64,000 bases of DNA from Pseudomonas sp. SJZ074 (GTDB lineage Bacteria; Pseudomonadota; Gammaproteobacteria; Pseudomonadales; Pseudomonadaceae): positions 62,001 to 126,000 of the forward strand of contig NZ_VIUE01000010.1 in assembly GCF_007828215.1 (NCBI RefSeq). Reading direction: 5' to 3'. Positions 1 to 6,789 of this stretch are shown piece after piece. Under the pieces are notes generated by a model. The model was given only the letters and a program-made list of their open reading frames with translations. It searched no databases and was not told where the DNA came from. The position numbers and the translations under genes are program-made. How positions within the stretch are numbered: the first letter of the stretch is position 1; each line of letters opens with the position of its first letter.

Positions 1-231
1 CGCGACGTTGCCAGCAGGGTGCCGGCCGACCGGTTGCTGGTGGAAACCGACTCGCCGTACCTGGCGCCGATCCCGTATCGCGGCAAGCCGAATCTTCCGC
101 AATATGTACGGGAAGTGGCGGAGTTCCTGGCTATGCTGCGGGGCGAATCCTACGAGCGGTTTGCTGACCAGACGACCGAGAACTTCAAGCGGTTGTTCCC
201 CCTGGCTCATGTCCGGTCGCTACAGGCTTGA
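1..231 (+). CDS. TatD family metal-dependent hydrolase, C-terminal part (cut by window start)
   Basis: Reading in frame from base 1 gives the last 76 residues of a TatD-family protein. The segment [12 protein letters not shown] is the family signature near the C-terminus, where the Asp is a metal ligand; it is followed by [10 protein letters not shown], also typical of the YcfH/TatD type. These are cytosolic metal-dependent (deoxyribo)nucleases of the amidohydrolase fold. The N-terminal two thirds lie outside the window. The stop codon TGA is about 10 bases before the 3' end of the convergent sRNA RgsA. Confidence 0.93.
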   Translation, partial: RDVASRVPADRLLVETDSPYLAPIPYRGKPNLPQYVREVAEFLAMLRGESYERFADQTTENFKRLFPLAHVRSLQA

Positions 232-240
232 ATTCCGAAC

Positions 241-358
241 AAAAAAAACCCGGGTTCTGGGGGGGGAATCCGGGTTAAGACCATTAGGAGTAAAACAAAG
301 GCACGCAGTCCTTTGGTACCTTTATCGGCGCGTCACTTGGGGGAGATGTCGCGCCGAC
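241..358 (-). ncRNA. rgsA: RgsA (P16) small regulatory RNA
   Basis: On the minus strand the RNA would begin at about 358 with a strong hairpin (TCGGCGCG at 325-332 pairing with CGCGCCGA at 350-357). It ends with a terminator hairpin (AACCCGG at 247-253 with CCGGGTT at 270-276) followed by eight T residues (248 down to 241). The expected length of about 118 nt and the position beside tatD and a TetR gene match RgsA, which I recall as PA2958.1 in P. aeruginosa, an RpoS-dependent and Gac-linked sRNA. Strand, size, structure and context are seen or remembered; identity is inferred. Confidence 0.8.
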
Positions 359-363
359 AGTTC

Positions 364-370
364 AAGTATT
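364..370 (-). promoter_or_regulatory. -10 element of rgsA
   Basis: On the minus strand AATACTT lies 6-7 bases upstream of the inferred RNA start. It resembles the RpoS -10 consensus (CTATACT), and no good -35 box is visible, which fits sigma-S use. Confidence 0.5.
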
Positions 371-614
371 GATCAGGAAACCCGCGCGTCCAGTTTGCCC
401 GGGGCGGTTTTTAAACAAATTTGGAATACGCTCGCTTCGGATAGGTTCTCACTGTCGTCACCGGTTGCCGGGACGACGCGATGGCGTAAGCCGCAGTGAG
501 CCAATGTTGTACGATTTTGGGAAGAACTACCGCCGGGAACGGATGATCCGTGCATTTTTGCGTAAGTTAGGCATAATACCCGGCTTCGAATTTTGACCTT
601 CAGACCTTTTTCTT
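371..614. other. Intergenic region between rgsA and the TetR gene
   Basis: This stretch holds the upstream part of the rgsA promoter on the minus strand and the leader of the TetR gene on the plus strand. CATAAT near 572 is a possible -10 for the TetR gene, but I see no convincing -35 at 17 bases from it. No coding frame here looks real. Confidence 0.4.
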
Positions 615-1253
615 ATGCACAAAGAACCTCGTAAGGTCCGTGAGTTTCGCCGCCGCGAGCAGGAAATTCTCGACACCGCTCTCAAGTTGTTCCTCGACCA
701 GGGCGAAGACAGCGTTACCGTCGAGATGATTGCGGATGCCGTGGGTATCGGCAAAGGCACGATCTATAAGCACTTCAAATCCAAGGCGGAGATCTACCTG
801 CGCCTGATGCTCGATTACGAGCGCGATTTGAACGAATTGCTGCATTCGGCGGATGTGGACAAGGACAAGGAGGCGCTGTCCCGGGCCTACTTCGAATTCC
901 GCATGCGCGATCCCCAGCGCTACCGCTTGTTCGACCGCCTGGAAGAGAAGGTGGTCAAGGGCAACCAGGTACCGGAGATGGTCGAGGAGCTTCACAAGAT
1001 CCGCGCTTCGAACTTCGAGCGCCTGACGTTGCTGATCAAGGGCCGGATCAGCGAAGGCAAGCTCGAAGACGTACCGCCTTACTTTCACTATTGCGCTGCC
1101 TGGGCGTTGGTGCATGGTGCGGTGGCGTTGTACCACTCGCCGTTCTGGAGCAACGTGCTGGAGGATCAGGAAGGTTTCTTCCAGTTCCTGATGGACATCG
1201 GTGTGCGCATGGGCAACAAGCGCAAGCGTGATACAGACGTTACGAACAACTGA
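615..1253 (+). CDS. TetR/AcrR family transcriptional regulator
   Basis: A 212-residue protein with an N-terminal TetR helix-turn-helix. REQEILDTALKLFLDQG (about 14-30) is the first helix, and IADAVGIGKGTIYKHFKSKAEIY (about 40-62) is the recognition helix with the conserved GTIYKHF stretch. The remaining 150 residues are a ligand-binding domain of normal length. It is monocistronic between rgsA and moaA. From memory it corresponds to the conserved TetR gene next to tatD in other Pseudomonas (PA2957 region); its ligand and targets cannot be read from the sequence. Confidence 0.93.
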   Translation: MHKEPRKVREFRRREQEILDTALKLFLDQGEDSVTVEMIADAVGIGKGTIYKHFKSKAEIYLRLMLDYERDLNELLHSADVDKDKEALSRAYFEFRMRDPQRYRLFDRLEEKVVKGNQVPEMVEELHKIRASNFERLTLLIKGRISEGKLEDVPPYFHYCAAWALVHGAVALYHSPFWSNVLEDQEGFFQFLMDIGVRMGNKRKRDTDVTNN

Positions 1254-1388
1254 CATTCACCTGTCTGATTGCGCCATGTCCGCTTACATGGCGCAGTGCC
1301 CCAGTAATATACTCAGGCTTGGGTCTTGCGAAAACCTGAATTCTAGGTCAAGTTTCGTGGGCCGATTTTTCTTTCGCCGGAGTCATCC

Positions 1389-2357
1389 ATGATCGTTGAC
1401 CGTCAGGGCAGGCGTTTCCGCAATCTGCGGATCAGCCTGACTTCCGCCTGCAATTACGCCTGCACCTATTGCGTGCCCGACGGCAAGCGCCTGGTGGCGG
1501 CGCAGGATGAGCTGTCGGCCGAAGCGATGGCGCGAGGCGTGGCCTACCTGATCGAAGCGGCCGGCATCGAACGACTGCGCATCACCGGCGGTGAGCCGCT
1601 GGTCAGTCCCAAGCTCGAACGCTTCATGGCGGCGGTGGGGCAAATGGGCCTGGAGGACATCAGTCTGACCACCAACGGCCAGTTGCTGGCGAAGAAGCTG
1701 CCTTTGCTGGTGGACGCAGGCATCCGCCGCATCAACGTTTCCCTCGACACCCTGGACCCTGCCGCGTTTCGCAGCATCGCCCGTGGCGGCGATCTGGCAA
1801 CCGTGCTCGACGGTATGGACCAGGCCCACGCGGCGGGCATGAAGATCAAGGTCAATATGGTGCCGTTGCGCGGACAGAATCTGGATCAGGTCATGCCATT
1901 GCTGGAATATTGCCTGGCACGTGGCTATGAGTTGCGCTTCATCGAATTGATGCGCATGGGGCACCTGGCCCGGGATTCCAATGCGTTCTTGCAGCAGTTT
2001 GTCAGTTTGCAACAACTGTTGAGCCTGATCGGCGACCAGTACGAATACCTGCAAGCCGACGCGCCGGTGGATGCGACGGCGGTGCGCTATGAGATCCCTG
2101 GAATGGGTTATTTCGGTGTGATCGCCAACGAAAGCGTGCCTTTCTGCCGTACTTGCTCGCGGTTGCGGTTGTCTTCCACAGGCTGGTTGCATGGTTGCCT
2201 TTCCTCGAGCAACCGTCACTTCATCGGCGACCTGCTGGACAAGCCCCGTCACGAGGCGCTGCCGGCCCTTCAGCGGTTGTTGGTCAAGGCCTTGGGGGAC
2301 AAGCAAGAGGTAGCGTTTTCCGGCGGCGCGACCATCATGAAGATCATCGGCGGCTGA
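1389..2357 (+). CDS. moaA: GTP 3',8-cyclase MoaA (molybdenum cofactor biosynthesis)
   Basis: A 322-residue radical SAM enzyme for the first step of molybdopterin synthesis: GTP to (8S)-3',8-cyclo-7,8-dihydroGTP, which MoaC converts to cPMP. The N-terminal cluster motif CNYACTYC gives C21, C25 and C28. TGGEPL follows at about 64-69. The C-terminal cluster motif FCRTCSRLRLSS with a third Cys about 13 residues later binds the second 4Fe-4S, which holds GTP. The protein ends near the double Gly expected for MoaA. The start ATG follows CGGAG. No other moa gene is adjacent, so it is a stand-alone copy; a second moaA elsewhere is common in Pseudomonas. Confidence 0.92.
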   Translation: MIVDRQGRRFRNLRISLTSACNYACTYCVPDGKRLVAAQDELSAEAMARGVAYLIEAAGIERLRITGGEPLVSPKLERFMAAVGQMGLEDISLTTNGQLLAKKLPLLVDAGIRRINVSLDTLDPAAFRSIARGGDLATVLDGMDQAHAAGMKIKVNMVPLRGQNLDQVMPLLEYCLARGYELRFIELMRMGHLARDSNAFLQQFVSLQQLLSLIGDQYEYLQADAPVDATAVRYEIPGMGYFGVIANESVPFCRTCSRLRLSSTGWLHGCLSSSNRHFIGDLLDKPRHEALPALQRLLVKALGDKQEVAFSGGATIMKIIGG

Positions 2358-2363
2358 TCCTCT

Positions 2364-2495
2364 CTGTGGCGAGGGGATTTATCCCCGCTGGGTCGCGTAG
2401 CGGCCCCAAGATAGTCATACCTGCACCATCTTCGAGGGGCTGCTTCGCACCCCAACGGGGCGGTGCGACGTTTCGTTAAATCCCCTCGCCACCAG
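2364..2495. repeat. REPIN-like inverted repeat of the TGTGGCGAGGGGAT class
   Basis: CTGTGGCGAGGGGATTTATC at the left end is mirrored by AAATCCCCTCGCCACCAG at the right end. Between them lies a second inverted segment (GGTCGCGTAGCGGCCCC and GGGGCTGCTTCGCACC). The whole could fold into one long hairpin and sits in the gap between moaA and the lipoprotein gene. Confidence 0.8.
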
Positions 2496-2586
2496 CTGTT
2501 AATAAACCCCCATTCATTGAGCTGGCGCAAAAGCTGCATTCAACGGCCATTCGCCGGTTTTCCGACACCGGTTTCTGGAGGGTAGG

Positions 2587-3192
2587 ATGCGTAGCCTGGT
2601 TTTGCTGCTGGCCGTTTTGGCGCTGGCTGGTTGTATGAATGTCAGCGACATGGGAGAAGGCGTTCGTTATCACATGAGCGACGCCGGTCTGCTGGATCAC
2701 AGCGACAGTCGCCGTGTGAACAACCTGCGTATTCAGCCCGATTCGTTCATCTACATTGCCCAGGGCGCGTTCGCACCGCCGGGCGGCGCCTACCCGCGTC
2801 CCAATGTCGTGGCCGAAGAAGCCTTCAACGGATTCATCGAATATTTCCCGATGGTCCGTCGTGCCCGTGTTCCCGAAGGGCTGGACCAGGCCATGGGCGA
2901 AGCCCGTGCCGCGGGGGCTCATTACTTGCTGTACACCCGGTTCGCCAAGGCTGACAACCGCATCGGCAATTCTGACGAATGGCTGGACGAAGAAGCCGTG
3001 GATCGCCTGGGGGTCGATACCAGCGTCATCCAGATCATGTTGATCGAGACCAGCACCCAGTATTTGATTGATACTGCACGTATCAAGAGTCGTGGCGGTT
3101 TACTGACGTTGCACGACAAGCAGCCACAAGACCTCATCGCCACGCCGTTGCGTGAATATGCCCGCAGCCTGCTGGGGATGAGCGACGAGTAA
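2587..3192 (+). CDS. DUF4823 domain lipoprotein
   Basis: A 201-residue exported lipoprotein. Residues 1-16 form a signal peptide ending in a lipobox with the acylated Cys at 16 (ALAGC). The mature part, with VNNLRIQPDSFIYIAQGA and a conserved YLLYTRFAKADN, matches DUF4823 as I recall it from Pseudomonas. Function is unknown. The residue after Cys is Met, so outer membrane sorting by Lol is likely. The next gene begins 15 bases downstream, so the two are probably co-transcribed. Confidence 0.85.
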   Translation: MRSLVLLLAVLALAGCMNVSDMGEGVRYHMSDAGLLDHSDSRRVNNLRIQPDSFIYIAQGAFAPPGGAYPRPNVVAEEAFNGFIEYFPMVRRARVPEGLDQAMGEARAAGAHYLLYTRFAKADNRIGNSDEWLDEEAVDRLGVDTSVIQIMLIETSTQYLIDTARIKSRGGLLTLHDKQPQDLIATPLREYARSLLGMSDE

Positions 3193-3207
3193 ATACAAGG
3201 AGTCACC

Positions 3208-3768
3208 ATGAGCGGACCGCAAAAAGCCAATGACCTGCTGGGGCAGATCCCCAAGACCAAAGGCCTGCCGCCGGTCCACTTATGGAACCCCGACTTCTGC
3301 GGCAACATCGACATGCGCATCGCCCGCGATGGCACCTGGTACTACTTGGGCACGCCCATCGGACGCAAGCCGATGGTCAAGCTGTTCTCCACCATCATCC
3401 GCCGCGACGGCGATGATTATTTCCTGATTACCCCCGTGGAAAAAGTCGGCATCCAGGTCGACGATGCGCCGTTCGTGGCCGTGACCCTGGAGGTCGAGGG
3501 CCATGGCGAAGGGCAGTTATTGCGCTTCACCACTCACGTCGATGAAACCACCGAGGCCGGCCCCGACCATCCGCTACGGGTGGTGATCGATCCCCACACC
3601 CAGGAGCCGGCGCCCTACGTGCATGTGCGCAGCAACCTCGAAGCCCTGATTCACCGAAATGTGTTCTACCAGTTGGTGGAGCTGGCGGTGAGCCGTGAGA
3701 TTGACGGGCAGCGGTGGCTGGGGGTGTGGAGTGGGGGCGAGTTTTTTCCGATAGGCCTGGAACCGTAA
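3208..3768 (+). CDS. DUF1285 domain-containing protein
   Basis: A 186-residue cytosolic protein beginning after AAGGAG. The order PPVHLWNP(D)FCGNIDMRI, DGTWYYLGTPIGRKPMVKLFSTII and YFLVTPVEKVGI-like segments identifies DUF1285, a small beta-rich family of unknown function. There is no signal peptide. It follows the DUF4823 lipoprotein in the same direction with a 15-base gap and ends just before a REPIN, which marks the edge of this conserved block. Confidence 0.88.
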   Translation: MSGPQKANDLLGQIPKTKGLPPVHLWNPDFCGNIDMRIARDGTWYYLGTPIGRKPMVKLFSTIIRRDGDDYFLITPVEKVGIQVDDAPFVAVTLEVEGHGEGQLLRFTTHVDETTEAGPDHPLRVVIDPHTQEPAPYVHVRSNLEALIHRNVFYQLVELAVSREIDGQRWLGVWSGGEFFPIGLEP

Positions 3769-3770
3769 AT

Positions 3771-3861
3771 CCTGTGGGAGAGGGCTTGCTCGCGAAGGCG
3801 GTAGATCAGCAAACATTGATTTGACTGACCCACCGTCTTCGCGAGCAAGCCCGCTCCCACA
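3771..3861. repeat. REPIN (GTGGGAG..CTTGCTCGCGA class)
   Basis: Two inverted REP arms, CCTGTGGGAGAGGGCTTGCT on the left and AGCAAGCCCGCTCCCAC on the right, enclose about 45 bases. Typical Pseudomonas REPIN doublet. Confidence 0.9.
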
Positions 3862-3890
3862 TTGTTTGTGCAAGATTCCAATTGACAGCC

Positions 3891-3905
3891 AATCATATGA
3901 TGATT
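3891..3905. promoter_or_regulatory. Palindrome AATCATATGATGATT, probable operator of the GntR regulator
   Basis: A 15-bp perfect inverted repeat (AATCAT-ATG-ATGATT) 39 bases before the GntR start codon. Its core TCATAYGATGA recurs with one inserted base upstream of the ABC importer gene (6662-6674) and again beside an AraC gene (42788-42800). The size and symmetry suit a FadR-type GntR dimer, so autoregulation is likely. Confidence 0.55.
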
Positions 3906-3943
3906 AGCGTGAGCCACCAATAAGAGTGGCCCGCGGGGTTTTC

Positions 3944-4690
3944 ATGTCCAGCAGTTTTCACGCATCGACCGTCGATTGGCTCGGCGGTTGGATCGCCGCC
4001 GGCCAGGTCAAACCTGGACAGACCATCAAGGTCGAGGCAGACCTGGGGGAGCAGTTGGGGGTCAGTCGCACGGTGATTCGCGAGGCGATCAAGACCCTGG
4101 TGGCCAAAGGCATGCTTGAGGTCGGACCGAAGGTGGGGACGCGGGTGTTGCCGGTACGGCGTTGGAATCTGTTCGACCCACAAGTGGTCGGCTGGCTGTC
4201 ACGCAGCGGTTTGCCAGAGAACTTTGTCGATGACCTGTTGGACCTGCGTCGTACCATCGAGCCCATGGCGGTGCGCTGGGCCTGCGAGCGGGCGACGGTC
4301 GAGCAGGTACAGGCGATCCGCCTGGCCTACCATGCGCTGGAGCGGGCGGTGGACAGCGGCGCCGACTACAACCGGGCTGACCAGTTTTTCCACGAGTGCA
4401 TCCTCGCCGCCAGCCACAATCAATTCATAGAACAAATGGTCCCGGCCCTGGGGGCGTTGCTGGCGGTGTCGTTCGAGGTATCGGCCGCCGATCCGGATGA
4501 GCTGCGCCGTACCTTGCCCATCCACAAGGACATCGCTGAAGCCATCGCGTCCCGTGACGCGACACGGGGCGTCTGGGCCTGCATGACCCTGATCGACAAC
4601 GCTGACCTGGCCATCAAGCGCTTCTACCCTGACATGATGGCCGGTCGTACAGACACTGCCGGGCAAGCCGGAAACGGGAGGTTTCAATGA
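3944..4690 (+). CDS. FadR/GntR family transcriptional regulator (FCD domain)
   Basis: A 248-residue regulator. The winged HTH occupies about 5-70, with LGEQLGVSRTVIREAIKTLVAKGMLEV as the GntR signature. Residues about 85-235 form an all-helical FCD domain (LRRTIEPMAVRWACERA, FHECILAASHN, HKDIAEAIASRD), whose Asp/His residues normally hold a metal and an organic acid. The ATG at 3944 is preferred over an in-frame GTG at 3926 because family members start close to the HTH. Its stop overlaps the lactonase start by four bases (ATGA). Such regulators in sugar-acid operons respond to the acid or lactone; a repressor of this block is the likely role. Confidence 0.9.
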   Translation: MSSSFHASTVDWLGGWIAAGQVKPGQTIKVEADLGEQLGVSRTVIREAIKTLVAKGMLEVGPKVGTRVLPVRRWNLFDPQVVGWLSRSGLPENFVDDLLDLRRTIEPMAVRWACERATVEQVQAIRLAYHALERAVDSGADYNRADQFFHECILAASHNQFIEQMVPALGALLAVSFEVSAADPDELRRTLPIHKDIAEAIASRDATRGVWACMTLIDNADLAIKRFYPDMMAGRTDTAGQAGNGRFQ

Positions 4691-5562
4691 TGTGGAAGGC
4701 GGTAACGGAGCACCGGGCGAAACTGGGTGAGGGGCCCTTCTGGGACGCGCCGACCCAAGCGCTGTATTGGGTCGACATCGCCGGCAAACAGGCCCTGCGG
4801 TTGATCGGTGCCAATGTGCAGATCTGGCAGATGCCCGAGCATGTGTCCGCCTTCATCCCGACGCAGAGGGGGGATGCGCTGGTGACACTGAGCAGCGGTG
4901 TCTACCGGCTGGATCTGGATTCGCCGGGCCTGGAGCCCCGTCTGACGCTGCTGTGCATGGCCGATCCCCAACCCGGCAACCGTGCCAACGAAGCCCGTTG
5001 CGATGGCCTGGGCCAGCTCTGGCTCGGGACCATGCAGAACAACATCGGTGAAAACGGTGAGGACCTGCCCCTGGAACACCGCTCGGGGGGGCTGTTTCGC
5101 GTGGGCGCCGATGGCCGGGTCATGCCGTTGCTGCGCGGGCGGGGCATTCCCAACACGTTGTTGTGGAGCCCTGACGGTACCACGGTGTATTTCGGTGAAA
5201 GCCTCGATGGCACGTTGTACCGGCATTTCATTCATCCCGACGGCAGCCTGGCGCCCGCCGAAGTCTGGTTCGGCCCTCATTCGCGTGGCGGGCCGGACGG
5301 ATCGGCGATGGACGCCCGCGGCTATGTCTGGAACGCCCGTTGGGATGGCAGTTGCCTGCTGCGAATCAGTCCTGATGGCCAGGTCGACCGGGTGATCGAG
5401 TTGCCGGTCAGTCGCCCCACCAGTTGCGTGTTCGGGGGAGAGGATCTCAGGACCCTGTACATCACCAGCGCGGCCAGTCCGTTGGCGCATCCGCTGGATG
5501 GCGCGGTGCTGTCCATGCGGGTCGATGTGCCGGGTGTGAGCTGTACGCGGTTTGCGGGTTAA
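4687..5562 (+). CDS. SMP-30/gluconolactonase family sugar lactonase
   Basis: A 291-residue six-bladed propeller lactonase. Expected metal ligands are visible: E15 in KLGEGPFWD, a conserved Asn near 101 (NEARCDGLGQLWLGTM), N156 in IPNTLLWSPDG and D204 in GGPDGSAMD. It would hydrolyse the sugar lactone made by the downstream SDR (galactono-, fucono- or arabinono-lactone) to the sugar acid in the cytosol. It is translationally coupled to the GntR gene by an ATGA overlap, and its stop codon lies immediately before the operator-promoter of the SDR gene. Substrate choice is inferred from context. Confidence 0.9.
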   Translation: MMWKAVTEHRAKLGEGPFWDAPTQALYWVDIAGKQALRLIGANVQIWQMPEHVSAFIPTQRGDALVTLSSGVYRLDLDSPGLEPRLTLLCMADPQPGNRANEARCDGLGQLWLGTMQNNIGENGEDLPLEHRSGGLFRVGADGRVMPLLRGRGIPNTLLWSPDGTTVYFGESLDGTLYRHFIHPDGSLAPAEVWFGPHSRGGPDGSAMDARGYVWNARWDGSCLLRISPDGQVDRVIELPVSRPTSCVFGGEDLRTLYITSAASPLAHPLDGAVLSMRVDVPGVSCTRFAG

Positions 5563-5563
5563 A

Positions 5564-5622
5564 TCCCATAATATGGGATGTAAATATATATATTGAGATT
5601 GTTGGCGGGCCGGGTTTATAGT
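5564..5622 (+). promoter_or_regulatory. Promoter module of sugar block 1: palindromic operator plus -35/-10
   Basis: The palindrome TCCCATAATATGGGA (5564-5578) is followed by an A/T-rich stretch, a -35 box TTGAGA (5593-5598), an 18-bp spacer and a -10 box TATAGT (5617-5622). The same arrangement, with operator and -35 exactly 29 bases apart, stands before dgoK at 12632-12690. The palindrome is centred near -58 from the expected start, a place typical of an activator; the IclR regulator at 17108 is the best candidate to bind it. Confidence 0.75.
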
Positions 5623-5674
5623 CGGCTCCATCAGCAACATGCATTCACACTAAAAAAACAAAACAGGTGAAGCG

Positions 5675-5806
5675 ATGCAACGATCCATTCCCGTACGCCC
5701 CGGCGACGTACGTGACCCACTGTCCTCCCAGTGCCTTCGGCCGGTCATTCCTGGATGCCCGGTTTTTGTCGTGGCTCTGGGCAGGGGAGTCCTGAGCCAT
5801 GGCTGA
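5675..5806 (+). CDS. Possible leader ORF (43 codons) overlapping the SDR start
   Basis: AACAGGTGAAGCG-ATG places a start at 5675 in the same ribosome-binding context as dgoK (AACAGGTGAAGCGG-ATG at 12731). It opens a 43-residue frame (MQRSIPVRPGDVRDPL...) that stops at 5804-5806, eight bases into the SDR gene (ATGGCTGA). The peptide resembles nothing I know. It may couple translation to the SDR gene, be the relic of a lost first gene, or be untranslated. Confidence 0.35.
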   Translation: MQRSIPVRPGDVRDPLSSQCLRPVIPGCPVFVVALGRGVLSHG

Positions 5807-6617
5807 GGCGCTTTCCTTGCCGCCAGTGCCCGAGCCACCGAGGGGCGAGCGGCTGAAGAACAAAGTGGTGCTGCTGACTGGCGCCGCCCAAGGCATCGGC
5901 GAGGCCATCGTCGCCGCGTTCGCTGCACAACAGGCGCGACTGGTGATCAGCGACATCCAGGCCAGTAAGGTCGAACAGGTTGCCGCTTCCTGGCGTGAAC
6001 GCGGGGTGGACGTGCAAGCGCTGCGAGCCGATGTGTCGAACCCGCAGGACCTGCAGGCCATGGCCCGCCGTGCGGTAGAATTGCACGGCCGCATCGATGT
6101 ATTGGTGAACTGCGCCGGCGTCAATGTGTTTCGCGATCCCTTGGAAATGACCGAAGAAGACTGGCGCCGTTGCTTCGCCATTGATCTGGACGGTGCCTGG
6201 TACGGCTGCAAGGCTGTGCTGCCGCAGATGATCGAGCAGGGCGTGGGCAGCATCATCAACATTGCTTCGACCCATTCGTCCCACATCATTCCCGGCTGTT
6301 TCCCTTACCCGGTGGCCAAGCATGGCTTGCTTGGCCTGACTCGTGCCCTGGGCATCGAATACGCCCCCAAGGGCATACGCGTCAACGCCATCGCACCGGG
6401 CTATATCGAAACCCAACTGAACGTCGACTACTGGAACGGCTTCGCCGATCCTCATGCCGAACGCCAGCGTGCGCTGGATCTGCACCCGCCACGGCGCATC
6501 GGGCAACCGATCGAAGTGGCAATGACGGCCGTGTTCCTGGCCAGTGATGAAGCACCTTTCATCAACGCTTCATGCATCACCATTGATGGTGGACGTTCGG
6601 TCATGTACCACGACTGA
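5799..6617 (+). CDS. SDR family sugar 1-dehydrogenase (galactose/arabinose/fucose type)
   Basis: A 272-residue classical short-chain dehydrogenase. The dinucleotide motif TGAAQGIGE is at 27-35, NCAGV at 104-108, and the catalytic Ser (157/160), Y170 and K174 lie in STHSSHIIPGCFPYPVAK. It ends with the usual DGGRSVMYHD. Together with the SMP-30 lactonase and the AraFGH-type importer, it most likely oxidises an imported aldose (D-galactose, L-arabinose or D-fucose) at C1 to the lactone with NAD(P)+. Its own SD, GGGGAG, is at 5784-5789. An upstream 43-codon frame overlaps its first codons. The N-terminal 20 residues precede the Rossmann fold and are usual for this group. Confidence 0.88.
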   Translation: MAEALSLPPVPEPPRGERLKNKVVLLTGAAQGIGEAIVAAFAAQQARLVISDIQASKVEQVAASWRERGVDVQALRADVSNPQDLQAMARRAVELHGRIDVLVNCAGVNVFRDPLEMTEEDWRRCFAIDLDGAWYGCKAVLPQMIEQGVGSIINIASTHSSHIIPGCFPYPVAKHGLLGLTRALGIEYAPKGIRVNAIAPGYIETQLNVDYWNGFADPHAERQRALDLHPPRRIGQPIEVAMTAVFLASDEAPFINASCITIDGGRSVMYHD

Positions 6618-6661
6618 ACATTCCGGGATTGCAGTCTGAAACTTTGCCTGTAATTCAATCA

Positions 6662-6674
6662 TCATACGATATGA
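6662..6674. promoter_or_regulatory. Inverted repeat TCATACGATATGA upstream of the ABC importer
   Basis: TCATA-CGA-TATGA lies 116 bases before the binding-protein start and resembles the palindrome upstream of the GntR gene (core TCATAYGATGA with one extra base). It is a probable second site for that regulator, giving the importer a promoter of its own within the 172-base gap after the SDR gene. Confidence 0.5.
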
Positions 6675-6789
6675 CTATTTGGATCTATGCTGTAGCAACT
6701 TGCTGTGACCGCCCAGCCTGCGCTTTGCCACCGATGGTGGAGCAGACCCTGGACGTTTGGCTTTCAATAAAAAAAACAAGGAGTCAACT

